A DNA stretch of 64,000 nt, taken from positions 434,001 to 498,000 of the forward strand of contig NZ_JALPVL010000003.1 of the NCBI RefSeq assembly GCF_023544465.1, read 5' to 3'. The notes below the pieces were generated by a model. It did no database searches and was not told the DNA's origin. It saw only the letters and a list, made by a program, of their open reading frames with translations. This DNA is from Paractinoplanes maris. GTDB lineage: Bacteria; Actinomycetota; Actinomycetes; Mycobacteriales; Micromonosporaceae. The position numbers were made by a program, and so were the translations under genes. Positions 51,665 to 60,821 of the stretch are shown one piece after another. Each line of letters starts with the position of its first letter. Position 1 is the stretch's first letter.

Positions 51665-53736
51665 GGGGCCGCTTCGACGGTGAAGAGCTGGGCCTGCTCG
51701 GGTGTCAGCAACGGGACCGGGAGGCCCACCTCGGCCAGCACGCGGCCGGTCAGCGTCACCTCGCCCGCTTGCAGCCACGGGGGTGGGGCGTCCTGGAGGG
51801 TTCGCGGTGGGGAGCCCAGGGTGAGGGGGCGCACGGTGTAACGCCGTACGGGATCGAGGCCTTTGAGAAGCATCGGGGGCGGGATCGCGGTGCCGGGGGC
51901 GCGCAGCGAGACCAGGGCGTAGAGCGCGGACCGGCGGTCGGGTGAGACGACGCCGTGGATCAGGCGGGTGGGGTCGTCGCCGTCCGAGCGGACCACCGTG
52001 CCGGTGTGGAGCAGGGCGCGGCGCTTCTGGTATTCGGTCACCCAGGCCGCGATCAGCGCGCGGTCGGCCGGTGGGGCGGTGGTCAGGTCCCACTCGATGC
52101 CGGGGTGGCCGAAGAACGACGTGGCCAGCCGGAAGCTGAGGTCGCCGCGGCGGCCGGTGATGTGGGCGGTGGGGGCGCCCACGTGCGAGCCGAGCAGCTC
52201 GGGGGGCATGAGGATGCCGGTCCAGCGCTGGATCTGCTGGCGTTCCAGGGCGTCGTTCGTGTCGGACGTCCAGAAGCGGTCCACGTGGTCGAGGATGCCC
52301 AGGTCGATGCGGGCGCCGCCGGAGGCGCAACTTTCGATCTCGACGTCCGGGAAGCGGTGCTTCAGCGTCGCCAGCAGGCGGTAGAGCGCGGTCGTCTGGC
52401 GGTGGGCCGAGCCTTCCTGCAGCAGGTCGCGGTTGTGATCCCATTTGATGAAGGCGATCGGATACTCGGTGAGCAGCGCCGCGATGCTGTCGAGCACAAA
52501 GGACCAGGCGGCCGGGATCGACAGGTCGAGCACCAGCTGATGGCGCCAGGTGGCGGCGTCCGGGCCGCCCAGGATCCAGTCGGGATGGGCCCGGGCCAGC
52601 TCGGAGTCGGGCGACACCATCTCGGGTTCGAGCCAGAGGCCGAACTGCATGCCGCGTTCGTGGACGGCCTCGATCAGCGGGGTCAGGCCCTGCGGCCAGC
52701 GCACCGGATCGACCGTCCAGTCGCCCAGGGCGCGCCGGTCGTCGGTGCGACCCCGGAACCAGCCGTCGTCGAGCACGAATCGCTCCACCCCGGCCTCGGC
52801 CGCCGCCGTGACCAGTGGCCGGAGTCGTTCCAGGGACTGGTCGAAATAGACGGCCTCCCAGGTGTTGAGCACCACCGGCCGCGGTGTCAGAGGCGCCCGC
52901 CGGGAGCGGATCCACTCGTGCAGGCGGGCCGAGACACCGTCGATGCCGTCGGCCGACCACACGGCCACGGTCCACGGCGTGGCATAGGAGTCGCCGGGAG
53001 CCAGCCGCACCTCGCCCGGAGCGAGCAACTCCCCCGCCCCGAGGACGGCCGGGCCGAGGCTGGAACGTTCCACCCAGAGCTGTTTGTCGCCGCTCCACGC
53101 CAGGTGCGCCGCCCACACCTCGCCCTCGCCGAAGCTGAACCCGGGCGTGCCCAGCATCATCAGATAGGGGTCGTCGTGCCCGGGGCGGCCATGGCGGGTC
53201 TCGCGCACCCAGGCCCCGTTCCGCAGCGCGATGCGTTGCGGTTTCCTCTCGTACGCCCACAGGCCGCTGAAATCGAGCACCTCGGAGGCACGCGCCGGCA
53301 CGGGCAGCACCACGCCGAGCCCGCCGACGTCGACGGGCTCACGGCCGGTGTTGTCGAGCCGGTGCCGCACCCGGAGCACCCCCTGAGCGCTCAGCTCGAT
53401 CTCGGTCGCCACGAGCAGGCCCTCGGCCTCCAGCGTGACCAGCACCGAAGCGGGCGACGGCCGGGACACCCCGGACAGGTGCCAGCGGGGCCGACCAGCG
53501 CCGGCGAAGGCGGGCCGGCCGCTCCAACCGTCACCGAGGGTGGGCAGGATCGACAGCCGCGGCGGCGTGTCGAGGGAGCTGGGCGGGACGGCGGGCACAG
53601 CGGCCGAGGCGAGCGCAGCCAGGTCCTCGTCGGCCGGGTCGCCGAGCGCGGCGCCCCAGTGCAGGACCGAAGGCGGCTGCGGGCCGCGGGCGTCCAGCAC
53701 GAAGCTGGTGCCCGCGGCCTGCAGGTGGATCAGCAA
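51661..53736 (-). CDS. Alpha-galactosidase, GH36
   Basis: 691 residues. N-terminal beta-supersandwich (1-300), TIM barrel (about 305-620) with RFVLDDGWFRGR, the nucleophile Asp433 in IKWDHNRDL, ESCASGGARIDLG, and the acid/base Asp492 in WTSDTNDALER; C-terminal beta-domain. No signal peptide, so cytoplasmic: cleaves alpha-galactosides brought in by the adjacent ABC importer. It starts seven bases after the binding-protein stop (TTG start) and is the last gene of the GH42 operon. Its presence with a beta-galactosidase suggests a mixed galactoside diet. Confidence 0.95.
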   Translation of the reverse strand: MLIHLQAAGTSFVLDARGPQPPSVLHWGAALGDPADEDLAALASAAVPAVPPSSLDTPPRLSILPTLGDGWSGRPAFAGAGRPRWHLSGVSRPSPASVLVTLEAEGLLVATEIELSAQGVLRVRHRLDNTGREPVDVGGLGVVLPVPARASEVLDFSGLWAYERKPQRIALRNGAWVRETRHGRPGHDDPYLMMLGTPGFSFGEGEVWAAHLAWSGDKQLWVERSSLGPAVLGAGELLAPGEVRLAPGDSYATPWTVAVWSADGIDGVSARLHEWIRSRRAPLTPRPVVLNTWEAVYFDQSLERLRPLVTAAAEAGVERFVLDDGWFRGRTDDRRALGDWTVDPVRWPQGLTPLIEAVHERGMQFGLWLEPEMVSPDSELARAHPDWILGGPDAATWRHQLVLDLSIPAAWSFVLDSIAALLTEYPIAFIKWDHNRDLLQEGSAHRQTTALYRLLATLKHRFPDVEIESCASGGARIDLGILDHVDRFWTSDTNDALERQQIQRWTGILMPPELLGSHVGAPTAHITGRRGDLSFRLATSFFGHPGIEWDLTTAPPADRALIAAWVTEYQKRRALLHTGTVVRSDGDDPTRLIHGVVSPDRRSALYALVSLRAPGTAIPPPMLLKGLDPVRRYTVRPLTLGSPPRTLQDAPPPWLQAGEVTLTGRVLAEVGLPVPLLTPEQAQLFTVEAAP

Positions 53737-53742
53737 CGTGTG

Positions 53743-55065
53743 TTACTCCTTGACCGGGATGGCCTGGGACTTGAGGGTCTCGACCGTCTGCTTCTGGGTG
53801 GCCGCGAGGGCCTCGTCGAGGGTGCCCTGGCCGGACACCGCCGCCTTGAAACCGTCCGAGGCGCTGGCGTACGTCGAGGTCATCGTCGGGCCCCAGGTGA
53901 AGTCGGGCGTCACCTGGGTGGCGGCGTCGGCGAAGACCTCGTAGATCTTCTGGTCACCATAGAACTCGACCGGGTTGGCCAGGTACGAATACTTGGTTCC
54001 GGCGGTGGTGGCCGGGTAGAGCTGGGCTTCCTTGTTGAGCAGGGCGAGCGCTTCCTCGCTGGTGTTCAGCCACAGGGCGAACTGCGCGGCCTCGTACGGG
54101 TGCTTGGAGCTCTTGAAGACGGCGGTCGCCGAGCCGCCCCAGTTGCCCGCGACGTCGTCACCGGCGGTCCACTGCGGCATCGGCGCGACCCGCCACTTGC
54201 CGGCCGTCTTGGGCGCGCCGCTCATGATGGAGTTGGCTCCCCACACCGCGGAGACCCAGGTCCAGGCCGAGCTGGAGTTGTAGGCGTTGTCCCACTCGGT
54301 GGTCCACGGCGGGACGGTCGAGACCAGCTTCTTGCTGATCAGGTTCTGCCAGTAGCCGGCGACCTTCTTGGTCTTGTCGTCGGTCAGGTTGACCGTCCAC
54401 TGCTGGCCGTCGTTGGCGAACCAGCGGCCGCCGGCCTGCCAGGTGAAGCCGGCGAACTGGTTGATGTCGCTCTGCGAGAAGTTGGTGATGTAGCCGCCGG
54501 CCGCCTTGACCTTCTCGGCCGCCGCCGCGTACTCGTCCCAGGTCTTCGGGATGGCGATCCCGTTCTTCTCGAACAGGTCGGCCCGGTAGAACAGCGCCAT
54601 CGGGCCCGAGTCCTGCGGGATGCCCCAGGCCGACTTCGCGTCGCCGAAGCTGACCTGGTTCCAGGTCCACGGGATGAACTGGTCCTTGGCCTTGGCCACG
54701 ATGTCGCACTGGGCGACGTCGAGCAGGCCGTCCTGGACGCGGAAGCTGGGCAGCGCGTCGTATTCGATGTGGCCGAGGTCGGGGGTGTTGCCCGCCTTGA
54801 GCTGGTTGAAGAAGTTCTGGTAGGTGCCGCCGTTGCCGTTCGGGCCGGTCTGCACCTTGACCTGGATGTTCGGGTTCTTGTCGTTCCAGAGCTTCACCAC
54901 CTTCTCGATCCCGGGGATCCAGGTCGTGTAGGTGATGGTGACCGGGCCCGACGACGGGGCGCAGGAGGCGGCCGCGGCCGTGCCCTCCGGCGAGTCGTCG
55001 CCGCCGGAGCCGCACGCCGAGAGGGCGAGCACGGATATCAGGAGGGCGCTGAGTCTTTTCCGCAT
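53743..55065 (-). CDS. Sugar ABC transporter substrate-binding lipoprotein
   Basis: 440 residues from ATG 55065 with AAAGGA upstream. Lipoprotein signal with LSAC lipobox, then a Gly/Asp/Ala linker. SBP family 1: TYTTWIPGIEKVVKLWNDKN, NGGTYQNFFNQLKAGNTPDL, DSGPMALFYRADLFEKNGI, GKWRVAPMPQW and NWGGSATAVFKSSKHPYEAA. Trp-rich binding face typical of oligosaccharide proteins. Between permease and GH36 genes in the operon. Confidence 0.94.
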   Translation of the reverse strand: MRKRLSALLISVLALSACGSGGDDSPEGTAAAASCAPSSGPVTITYTTWIPGIEKVVKLWNDKNPNIQVKVQTGPNGNGGTYQNFFNQLKAGNTPDLGHIEYDALPSFRVQDGLLDVAQCDIVAKAKDQFIPWTWNQVSFGDAKSAWGIPQDSGPMALFYRADLFEKNGIAIPKTWDEYAAAAEKVKAAGGYITNFSQSDINQFAGFTWQAGGRWFANDGQQWTVNLTDDKTKKVAGYWQNLISKKLVSTVPPWTTEWDNAYNSSSAWTWVSAVWGANSIMSGAPKTAGKWRVAPMPQWTAGDDVAGNWGGSATAVFKSSKHPYEAAQFALWLNTSEEALALLNKEAQLYPATTAGTKYSYLANPVEFYGDQKIYEVFADAATQVTPDFTWGPTMTSTYASASDGFKAAVSGQGTLDEALAATQKQTVETLKSQAIPVKE

Positions 55066-55078
55066 GGGGTGACTTCCT

Positions 55079-55954
55079 TTACTTGACGGCGCCGGCACCG
55101 AGGCCGTTACGCCAGAACCGTTGGAGGAAAAGGAACGCGATCACCAGGGGGGTGATCGAGAGCAGGGCACCGATGATCACCAGACCGCGCAGCTCGGGGA
55201 TCTGGTTGACCTGGGTGTTCCAGGAGTAGAGGCCGAGCGTCACCGGGAACAGCCGCTCGTCGCTGAGCATGATGAGCGGCAGCAGGAAGTTGTTCCAGAC
55301 GGCGACGAAGTGGAACAGGAAGATCGTGACCAGGGCCGGCGTCATCAGCCGGGTCGAGACCTTGAAGAACGTCCGGATCTCGCCCGAGCCGTCGATCCGG
55401 GCCGCCTCGAGCAGGTCGTCGGGCACGCTCGCGGTGGCATAGATGCGGGCCAGATAGACGCCGAACGGGTTGACCAGGCTGGGCAGGAAGACCGACCAGA
55501 ACGTGTTGGTCATCTCGACCTTGCTGAAGATGAGGAACAGCGGCAGGGCGAGCGCGGTGGCCGGGACGAGCACGCCGCTGAGCACCACGTTGAAGAGCAG
55601 CTCGCGCCCGCGGAACTGGTACTTGGCCAGCGCGTAACCGCACATCGCGGCGATCAGGGTGCCCAGCAGCGCGGCCCCGCCGGTGTAGAGGACGCTGTTG
55701 AGCATCCAGCGCAGGAACACGCCGTCGCGGTAGGCGAACAGGTCACCGATGTTGGTGAACAGGTCGAAGTCGGCGAACCAGAGCGGGTTGGTGCTGGTGA
55801 ACTCCTCGGAGCTCTTGCTGGCGCCGACGAACAGCCACCAGATCGGCGTCAGGAAGTAGACCGTGCCGACGGCCATGATGAGCATGGCGCCCGTACGGGA
55901 AAACAGGCTCTCCCGGACTTTGCCCTTGGTGTTTTCCGGCGCGAGGACGCTCAT
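55079..55954 (-). CDS. Sugar ABC permease, MalG type
   Basis: 291 residues from ATG 55954, overlapping the previous permease stop (ATGA). Six helices; EAA loop DDLLEAARIDGSGEIRTFFK (docks the ATPase) near residue 190. Upstream partner is the MalF-type permease. No ATPase gene lies in the operon. Confidence 0.94.
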   Translation of the reverse strand: MSVLAPENTKGKVRESLFSRTGAMLIMAVGTVYFLTPIWWLFVGASKSSEEFTSTNPLWFADFDLFTNIGDLFAYRDGVFLRWMLNSVLYTGGAALLGTLIAAMCGYALAKYQFRGRELLFNVVLSGVLVPATALALPLFLIFSKVEMTNTFWSVFLPSLVNPFGVYLARIYATASVPDDLLEAARIDGSGEIRTFFKVSTRLMTPALVTIFLFHFVAVWNNFLLPLIMLSDERLFPVTLGLYSWNTQVNQIPELRGLVIIGALLSITPLVIAFLFLQRFWRNGLGAGAVK

Positions 55955-56883
55955 CGGGCACCCTTTCGCTGCGTGAACCTGAGGAAGGCGAAGGACAGGA
56001 CGAACGTGGCCAGGGCCAGCACGACCGAGAAGGCGGCGGCGAGGTTGAAGTTCGGGACGGACGACGTCGAATAGACCGTCAGGTTGGGTGTGTAGGTGCT
56101 GGACACCGCCGAGCTGAAGCTGCGGAAGACCTGAGGTTCGGCCAGCAACTGCAGCGTGCCGATGATGGAGAAGACGGTCGTGAGCACGATCGCCGGCATC
56201 ACCAGCGGGATCTTGACGGACCAGGCGATCCGGATCGGTCCGGCGCCGTCGATCCGGGCCGCCTCGTAGACCTCGGCCGGGATGGCCAGCAGCGAGGAAT
56301 AGATGATCAGCATGTTGTAGCCGACGTAGACCCAGGTCACGACGTTGGCGATGGCCCAGAGCACGAAGTCGGCCGACAGGAAGTCGATGGCGCTGGTCAC
56401 CGGCTTGAGCGGGGACAGGTTGGGCGAGTAGAGAAAGCCCCACATGATCGCGGCGATGACACCCGGGATCGCGTACGGGACGAAGAAGGCCAGCCGGAAG
56501 AACCGGCGCCCCTTGACCAGGCCCGAGTCGAGCAGCAGGGCCAGCAGCAGGGCCAGGCCGAGCATGACCGGCACCTGGACGACGCCGAAGACCAGCACCC
56601 GGCCGATCGAGCTCCAGAACGGGCCGTCCTGGAAGACCCGCCCGTATTGCACGAGCCCGCCGAAGACCTCGCGGGCCGGCCCGAACGTACCGGTGCGCTC
56701 GACGGTGTAGAGCGACTGTACGATCGCGTACCCGATCGGCAGCAGGTAGAACAGAACGAACAGCAGCCCGAACGGTACGACGAAGAAGGGCACCGCCCTC
56801 CCATACCGGACGGCTCCGCTCCTGCGGGGTGGCGCCTCCGTGCCTTCCGGCACGTCGACGATGGTCGCCTGGGTCATGGTCAC
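55951..56883 (-). CDS. Sugar ABC permease, MalF type
   Basis: 310 residues from the GTG at 56883 that overlaps the GH42 stop (ATG 56877 is an alternative). Cytoplasmic N-terminus, six helices, and the EAA loop EVYEAARIDGAGPIRIAWSV. Forms the channel with the MalG-type protein. Confidence 0.94.
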   Translation of the reverse strand: MTMTQATIVDVPEGTEAPPRRSGAVRYGRAVPFFVVPFGLLFVLFYLLPIGYAIVQSLYTVERTGTFGPAREVFGGLVQYGRVFQDGPFWSSIGRVLVFGVVQVPVMLGLALLLALLLDSGLVKGRRFFRLAFFVPYAIPGVIAAIMWGFLYSPNLSPLKPVTSAIDFLSADFVLWAIANVVTWVYVGYNMLIIYSSLLAIPAEVYEAARIDGAGPIRIAWSVKIPLVMPAIVLTTVFSIIGTLQLLAEPQVFRSFSSAVSSTYTPNLTVYSTSSVPNFNLAAAFSVVLALATFVLSFAFLRFTQRKGAR

Positions 56884-58811
56884 GCCTCTTCCCGTACGAC
56901 TCGGACCGTGCCGCCGGGCACGGTGACCGAACCGGTGACCGTCTGGCCGGTCACCAGCTCGTGGCCGGTGATCGGGTGGTCGATGTCTTTGCTTCCGTGA
57001 TTGATCACGAAGACGAACGGCCCCCGCCGAACGACTTCGGTGTCCGGCGCAGGTTCAGCACCCGAGTGCGCCGTCGCGCGCTCGAAGACGTCTCGGAGCG
57101 CGGGAGTGTCGAGTCCTGTGGACACGTACCAGGCCTCGCCCGCTCCGAACTCGTTGCGGGTCACCGCGGGGCGCCCGTCCGCGTACGCCAGCTCGGTCGT
57201 GGCTGTGGTCAGGCGCAGCCGCTCGGTCCAGAGAGTGGCCTCGCCGCCGTCGGCCAGCGGGACCGAGGCTCCGGGCAGCAGTGGGGCGAACTCCTCGCTG
57301 ACCACGCCGAGCAGCTCGCGGAACGCGCCCGGATAGCCACCCAGGCGTACGCGGTCGTCGGGGTCGACGATGCCGCTGTAGAACGTGATGACGGCGCGGC
57401 CACCGCTCTCGACGTAGTTCGTCACGGCGGCCGCCTCCTGGTCGGAGACCATGTGCAGGCAGGGGACGACTACCGCGCGGTAGCGGCTGAGGTCGGTGCC
57501 GGGAGCGACGATGTCGGCGGTGACGCCGAGTTCCCGCAGCGCGCGGTAGGCGGCGTGCACCTGGTCCAGGTAGCGCAGATCCTGCGATGGGCGGGCCTCG
57601 GTGTCGGTGGCCCACCACGACTCCCAGCTGAAGACGAGCGCGATGTCGGCCGCGACCGTCGTGCCGTCGACCTCGCCCAGTTTCCCCAGCGTTGCCGACA
57701 GCTCGAGCACGTCGCGCCAGACCGCGCTGTCCGCGCCGGCGTGCGGAATCATCGCCGAGTGGAACTTCTCGGCGCCCTGAGCCGAGGCCCGCCACTGGAA
57801 GAAGCAGATGGCGTCGGCGCCGCGGGCCACGTGGGTCAACGCGTTGCGCAGCAGCTGACCGGGCTCCTTGGCCAGGTTGTAGGGCTGCCAGTTGACCGCG
57901 CCGGTCGAGGTCTCCATGAGCATCCAGGGGCGTCCGCCGGCCAGGCCGCGGGTCAGGTCGGCGGCGAACGACAGCTCGGCCACCGGGTCGGGCAGGCGGT
58001 GGTCGAGGTAGTGGTCGTTGGCGATCACGTCCATGTCGGCCGCCCACGACCAGTAGTCCTGGTTGCGGATGTGCGCGGTCACCATGAAGTTGGTGGTGAT
58101 CGGGATCGCCGAGTGGCGCCGGATCACCTGCGCCTCGGCGCGGTAGTGGTCGAGCAGCGCGTCCGACGAGAAGCGCTGGAAGTCGACGAGCTGGGCCGGG
58201 TTGCGCACCGACAGGGCGGCGCGGGGCGGCTGGATCTCGTCGAAGGCGGCGTAGCGCTGGCTCCAGAAAGCGGTGCCCCAGGCCTTGTTGAGCGCCTCGA
58301 CGGTGCCGTACCGCTGCTCGAGCCAGCCGCGGAAGGCGGCCGCGCTGGCCTCGCAGTAGCAGAGGGCGTTGTGGCAGCCGAGCTCGTTGGAGACGTGCCA
58401 GAGGTCGAGGGCCGGGTGGTTGCCGTAACGGGCGGCGACCTGCTCGACCAGGCGGAGCGCGTGCTCGCGGAAGACCGGTGAGCTGGGGCACCAGGCCTGG
58501 CGGCCACCCGGGAAGCGGGTGGTGCCGTCGGCGGTCACCGGCAGCACCTCAGGGTGCCGGCGGGTCAGCCACGGCGGCGCACTCGCCGTGCCGGTGCCCA
58601 GGTTGAGCTTGATGCCGGCCTCGTGCAGCAACTCGACGACGCGGTCGAGCGCGGTGAAGTCGTACTCCCCCGGCCGCGCTTCGAGCTCCGACCAGCCGAA
58701 CACGTTGACCGCCACGAGGCCGACGCCGGCCCGGCGCATGAGCGCCATGTCCTCGACCCACACCTCGGGCGGCCACTGCTCGAAGTTGTAGTCGCAGCCC
58801 AGCCGCGGCAT
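56880..58811 (-). CDS. Beta-galactosidase, GH42
   Basis: 643 residues from ATG 58811 with GGGGGA upstream. GH42 start LGCDYNFEQWPPEVW, acid/base Glu143 (WHVSNELGCHN) and nucleophile Glu300 (MLMETSTGAVNWQP). Cluster of Cys (CHNALCYC) after the acid/base matches the GH42 zinc site in part. Trimer domain (about 390-590) and small C-terminal beta-domain. No signal peptide: intracellular hydrolysis of galacto-oligosaccharides. First gene of the five-gene operon GH42, MalF, MalG, binding protein, GH36, under the divergent LacI regulator. Confidence 0.95.
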   Translation of the reverse strand: MPRLGCDYNFEQWPPEVWVEDMALMRRAGVGLVAVNVFGWSELEARPGEYDFTALDRVVELLHEAGIKLNLGTGTASAPPWLTRRHPEVLPVTADGTTRFPGGRQAWCPSSPVFREHALRLVEQVAARYGNHPALDLWHVSNELGCHNALCYCEASAAAFRGWLEQRYGTVEALNKAWGTAFWSQRYAAFDEIQPPRAALSVRNPAQLVDFQRFSSDALLDHYRAEAQVIRRHSAIPITTNFMVTAHIRNQDYWSWAADMDVIANDHYLDHRLPDPVAELSFAADLTRGLAGGRPWMLMETSTGAVNWQPYNLAKEPGQLLRNALTHVARGADAICFFQWRASAQGAEKFHSAMIPHAGADSAVWRDVLELSATLGKLGEVDGTTVAADIALVFSWESWWATDTEARPSQDLRYLDQVHAAYRALRELGVTADIVAPGTDLSRYRAVVVPCLHMVSDQEAAAVTNYVESGGRAVITFYSGIVDPDDRVRLGGYPGAFRELLGVVSEEFAPLLPGASVPLADGGEATLWTERLRLTTATTELAYADGRPAVTRNEFGAGEAWYVSTGLDTPALRDVFERATAHSGAEPAPDTEVVRRGPFVFVINHGSKDIDHPITGHELVTGQTVTGSVTVPGGTVRVVREEA

Positions 58812-58827
58812 CTGTCCCCCTTCATCG

Positions 58828-58845
58828 TGTGTGCACGTGCACACA
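58828..58845. promoter_or_regulatory. LacI-type operator O1, perfect 18-bp palindrome
   Basis: TGTGTGCACGTGCACACA with central CACGTG, 17 bases upstream of the GH42 start codon. The central CG and the symmetry are those of LacI-family operators. Confidence 0.85.
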
Positions 58846-58874
58846 TTTCGGCGCAAGCAACCGCCGATGTCGAT

Positions 58875-58892
58875 TGTGTGAACGGGCACACA
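58875..58892. promoter_or_regulatory. LacI-type operator O2, near-palindrome
   Basis: TGTGTGAACGGGCACACA shares the six-base outer arms TGTGTG/CACACA with O1 and differs in the centre. Centre-to-centre distance from O1 is 47 bp, about 4.5 helical turns. Together the sites bracket the GH42 promoter. Confidence 0.75.
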
Positions 58893-58963
58893 CTAGGGTC
58901 GTCGCTGGTGAGCGGTCAATAGCGAATGTCGAACCGGAGATCGGGAGCCGTTACAGTGTTGCC

Positions 58964-59983
58964 GTGACCGGGCCCAGGAAAGCGCGCCGCGCCACCGTGC
59001 ACGACGTGGCCGCGGCGGCCGGCGTCTCGCGGGGCACTGTCAACCGGGTGCTCAACGGCGGTTACGTGTCGGCCGACGCGCGCACGGCCATCGAGACGGC
59101 CATCGCCGAGGTCGGCTACGTGCCCAACCGCGCGGCCAGCAACCTGGCCCGGCAGCGGTCACAGGCCGTGGGCTTCCTGACCCTGGAGCCGCATTCGCTG
59201 CTGCTGGAGGACCCGAACATCGGGGCCATCATGCTGGGCGCCAACTCGGCGTTGTCGCTGGCCGACCACCAGATGGTCAGCCTGGTCATCGACTCCGACC
59301 GGGACATGCAGCGGGTCGGGCGCTATCTGAGCGGCGGGTTCGTCGACGGGGCGATCATCGTGTCGGCGCGGTCGCACGACCCGATCATCCGGGTGATCGC
59401 CGAGCTCGGGCTGCCGGCCACCTTCGTCGGTCACCCGCCGGATCTGGCGCGGCACATCCCGTATGTGGGCATCGACAACCTCGGCTCGGCCCGGGCCGTC
59501 ACCCGGCGCCTGATGGAGACCGGGCGGCGGCGGATCGGCATGATCGCGGCGGCGCTCGACCGGGACTCCGGGGCCGACCGGCTGACCGGGTTCCAGGAGG
59601 CACTGGGCGAGCGGTTCGACCCGCAACTGGTGGCCGACGTGCCGCTCTACGACTACTCCTACGGCGTCAAGGGCATGCGGGCGCTGCTCGACCGGGAGCC
59701 GGCCATCGACGGGGTGTTCGCGGCGTCCGACGCGGTGGCGGCCGGGGCGCTGGAGACGCTGCGCGAGGCCGGTCGGCGGGTGCCGGAGGACGTGGGACTG
59801 GTCGGCTTCGACGACAGCTCGTGGGCGCTGCGCACGCAACCGCCGCTGTCCACCGTGCACCAGCCGGCCCGCGAGGTCGGGCGGAACGCGGCCGAGCTGG
59901 TGCTGCGTCAGATCGCCGGGGCCGAGCCGGTGGAGCTGAGCGTGGTGCTCGACTCCCCCGTGGTCTGGCGCCACTCAGCCTGA
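58964..59983 (+). CDS. LacI/GalR-family regulator of the galactoside operon
   Basis: 339 residues from GTG 58964. Headpiece ATVHDVAAAAGVSRGTVNRV with hinge PNRAASNLARQRS; effector domain: AVGFLTLEPHSLLL, MVSLVIDSDRDMQRVGRYLS, IPYVGIDNLGSARAVTRRLM, VFAASDAVAAGALETL and GLVGFDDSSWALRTQPPLST. Divergent from GH42 with the two palindromes in between, so it is the likely repressor, induced by a galactoside. Confidence 0.93.
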   Translation: MTGPRKARRATVHDVAAAAGVSRGTVNRVLNGGYVSADARTAIETAIAEVGYVPNRAASNLARQRSQAVGFLTLEPHSLLLEDPNIGAIMLGANSALSLADHQMVSLVIDSDRDMQRVGRYLSGGFVDGAIIVSARSHDPIIRVIAELGLPATFVGHPPDLARHIPYVGIDNLGSARAVTRRLMETGRRRIGMIAAALDRDSGADRLTGFQEALGERFDPQLVADVPLYDYSYGVKGMRALLDREPAIDGVFAASDAVAAGALETLREAGRRVPEDVGLVGFDDSSWALRTQPPLSTVHQPAREVGRNAAELVLRQIAGAEPVELSVVLDSPVVWRHSA

Positions 59984-59987
59984 CCCC

Positions 59988-60034
59988 CACTCGGCGCTGT
60001 CACTCGGCGCTGTCACTCGGCGCTGTCACTCGGC
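59988..60034. repeat. 13-bp tandem repeat, 3.6 copies
   Basis: CACTCGGCGCTGT repeats exactly at 59988, 60001 and 60014, then a partial unit from 60027. It fills the short gap between the convergent LacI and DUF4304 genes, and the DUF4304 stop codon is taken from a repeat unit. Confidence 0.85.
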
Positions 60035-60796
60035 CTGGCGTTTGGCCCACTCCCAGATCTCGCGGTCGACCTCCTCGTCGTCGAGCAACTCGCGCAGCTC
60101 GTCGGACTGGCCCCGCTCGGCGAGCAACCACAGCTTCATCGGCTCCGACATGACGCCGAGCTCGGTCGAGGCGCCCATGGCCGACCGCCACACCAGCTCA
60201 CGGTCGAGCCACAGGTCGAGGGACGGCAACCGCTCGTGGATGCGCCCGGCCACCGCCGCCGCGTCGTCGGTGATCACCCACTCGTCGTGGCGGGACGGCG
60301 CGTCCTCCGACCAGTCGACCGGGTTCACCGGCAGCACCCAGTTGACGTGCGACATGTCCGGGCGCTTGTCCGGCGGGTATCCGTACTTGTGCTTCTCCCA
60401 CTCCCAGTAGGGCGCGAGCAGGAACCCCACGTGGACGGCGAACCGCGTCTCCCCCTCCGACAGGGCCGGGAGCGGGTGGAAATCGATGATCAGGGCGTCC
60501 CCGGCCGTGTTGTAACGGCGGAAGACGTACCGGTCCTTCGTGAATCCGTCCTCGGCCAGCCTCTCGCCGAGCAGACGGGCACACTGCGACAGCACGGCGC
60601 TCGGTCTCTCCCCCCGGGCCGGGCGACGCCGCGGCAGACGCTTGCCGAGCAGCAGGTAGGCGGCGTAGAGAACGCCGATCACGGCGACCACCAGCCCCGG
60701 CCAGCCGTTGTGGATGACCAGGGGTGGTGCCGCCGCCACCAGGGCCAGCGCCAGGGCCATGCGGTGTGCGCTCAGGCTCCGGGGACCTTGGGACAC
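60026..60796 (-). CDS. DUF4304-like protein with N-terminal membrane anchor
   Basis: 256 residues, GTG start. Two hydrophobic helices at 12-50 (a hairpin), then a soluble domain from residue 65 resembling DUF4304: LLGERLAEDGFTKDRYVFRR, ALIIDFHP, RFAVHVGFLLAPYW, then the WVITDDAAAV/ERLPSLDLWL segment. Acidic C-terminus. DUF4304 proteins often occur as immunity-like or orphan proteins; function unknown. No toxin partner was seen beside it. Confidence 0.75.
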   Translation of the reverse strand: MSQGPRSLSAHRMALALALVAAAPPLVIHNGWPGLVVAVIGVLYAAYLLLGKRLPRRRPARGERPSAVLSQCARLLGERLAEDGFTKDRYVFRRYNTAGDALIIDFHPLPALSEGETRFAVHVGFLLAPYWEWEKHKYGYPPDKRPDMSHVNWVLPVNPVDWSEDAPSRHDEWVITDDAAAVAGRIHERLPSLDLWLDRELVWRSAMGASTELGVMSEPMKLWLLAERGQSDELRELLDDEEVDREIWEWAKRQAE

Positions 60797-60821
60797 CGAT
60801 CGACTCTATCCGCGCCCCGTC

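Noticed and set aside
51955..55086. Plus-strand open frame of about 1040 codons across GH36 and the binding protein.
   Set aside because: Runs antisense to two well-supported genes and has low-complexity composition.
60026..60796. DUF4304 protein as immunity partner of a contact-dependent toxin.
   Set aside because: No toxin, polymorphic C-terminus or secretion gene was found in the neighbourhood.
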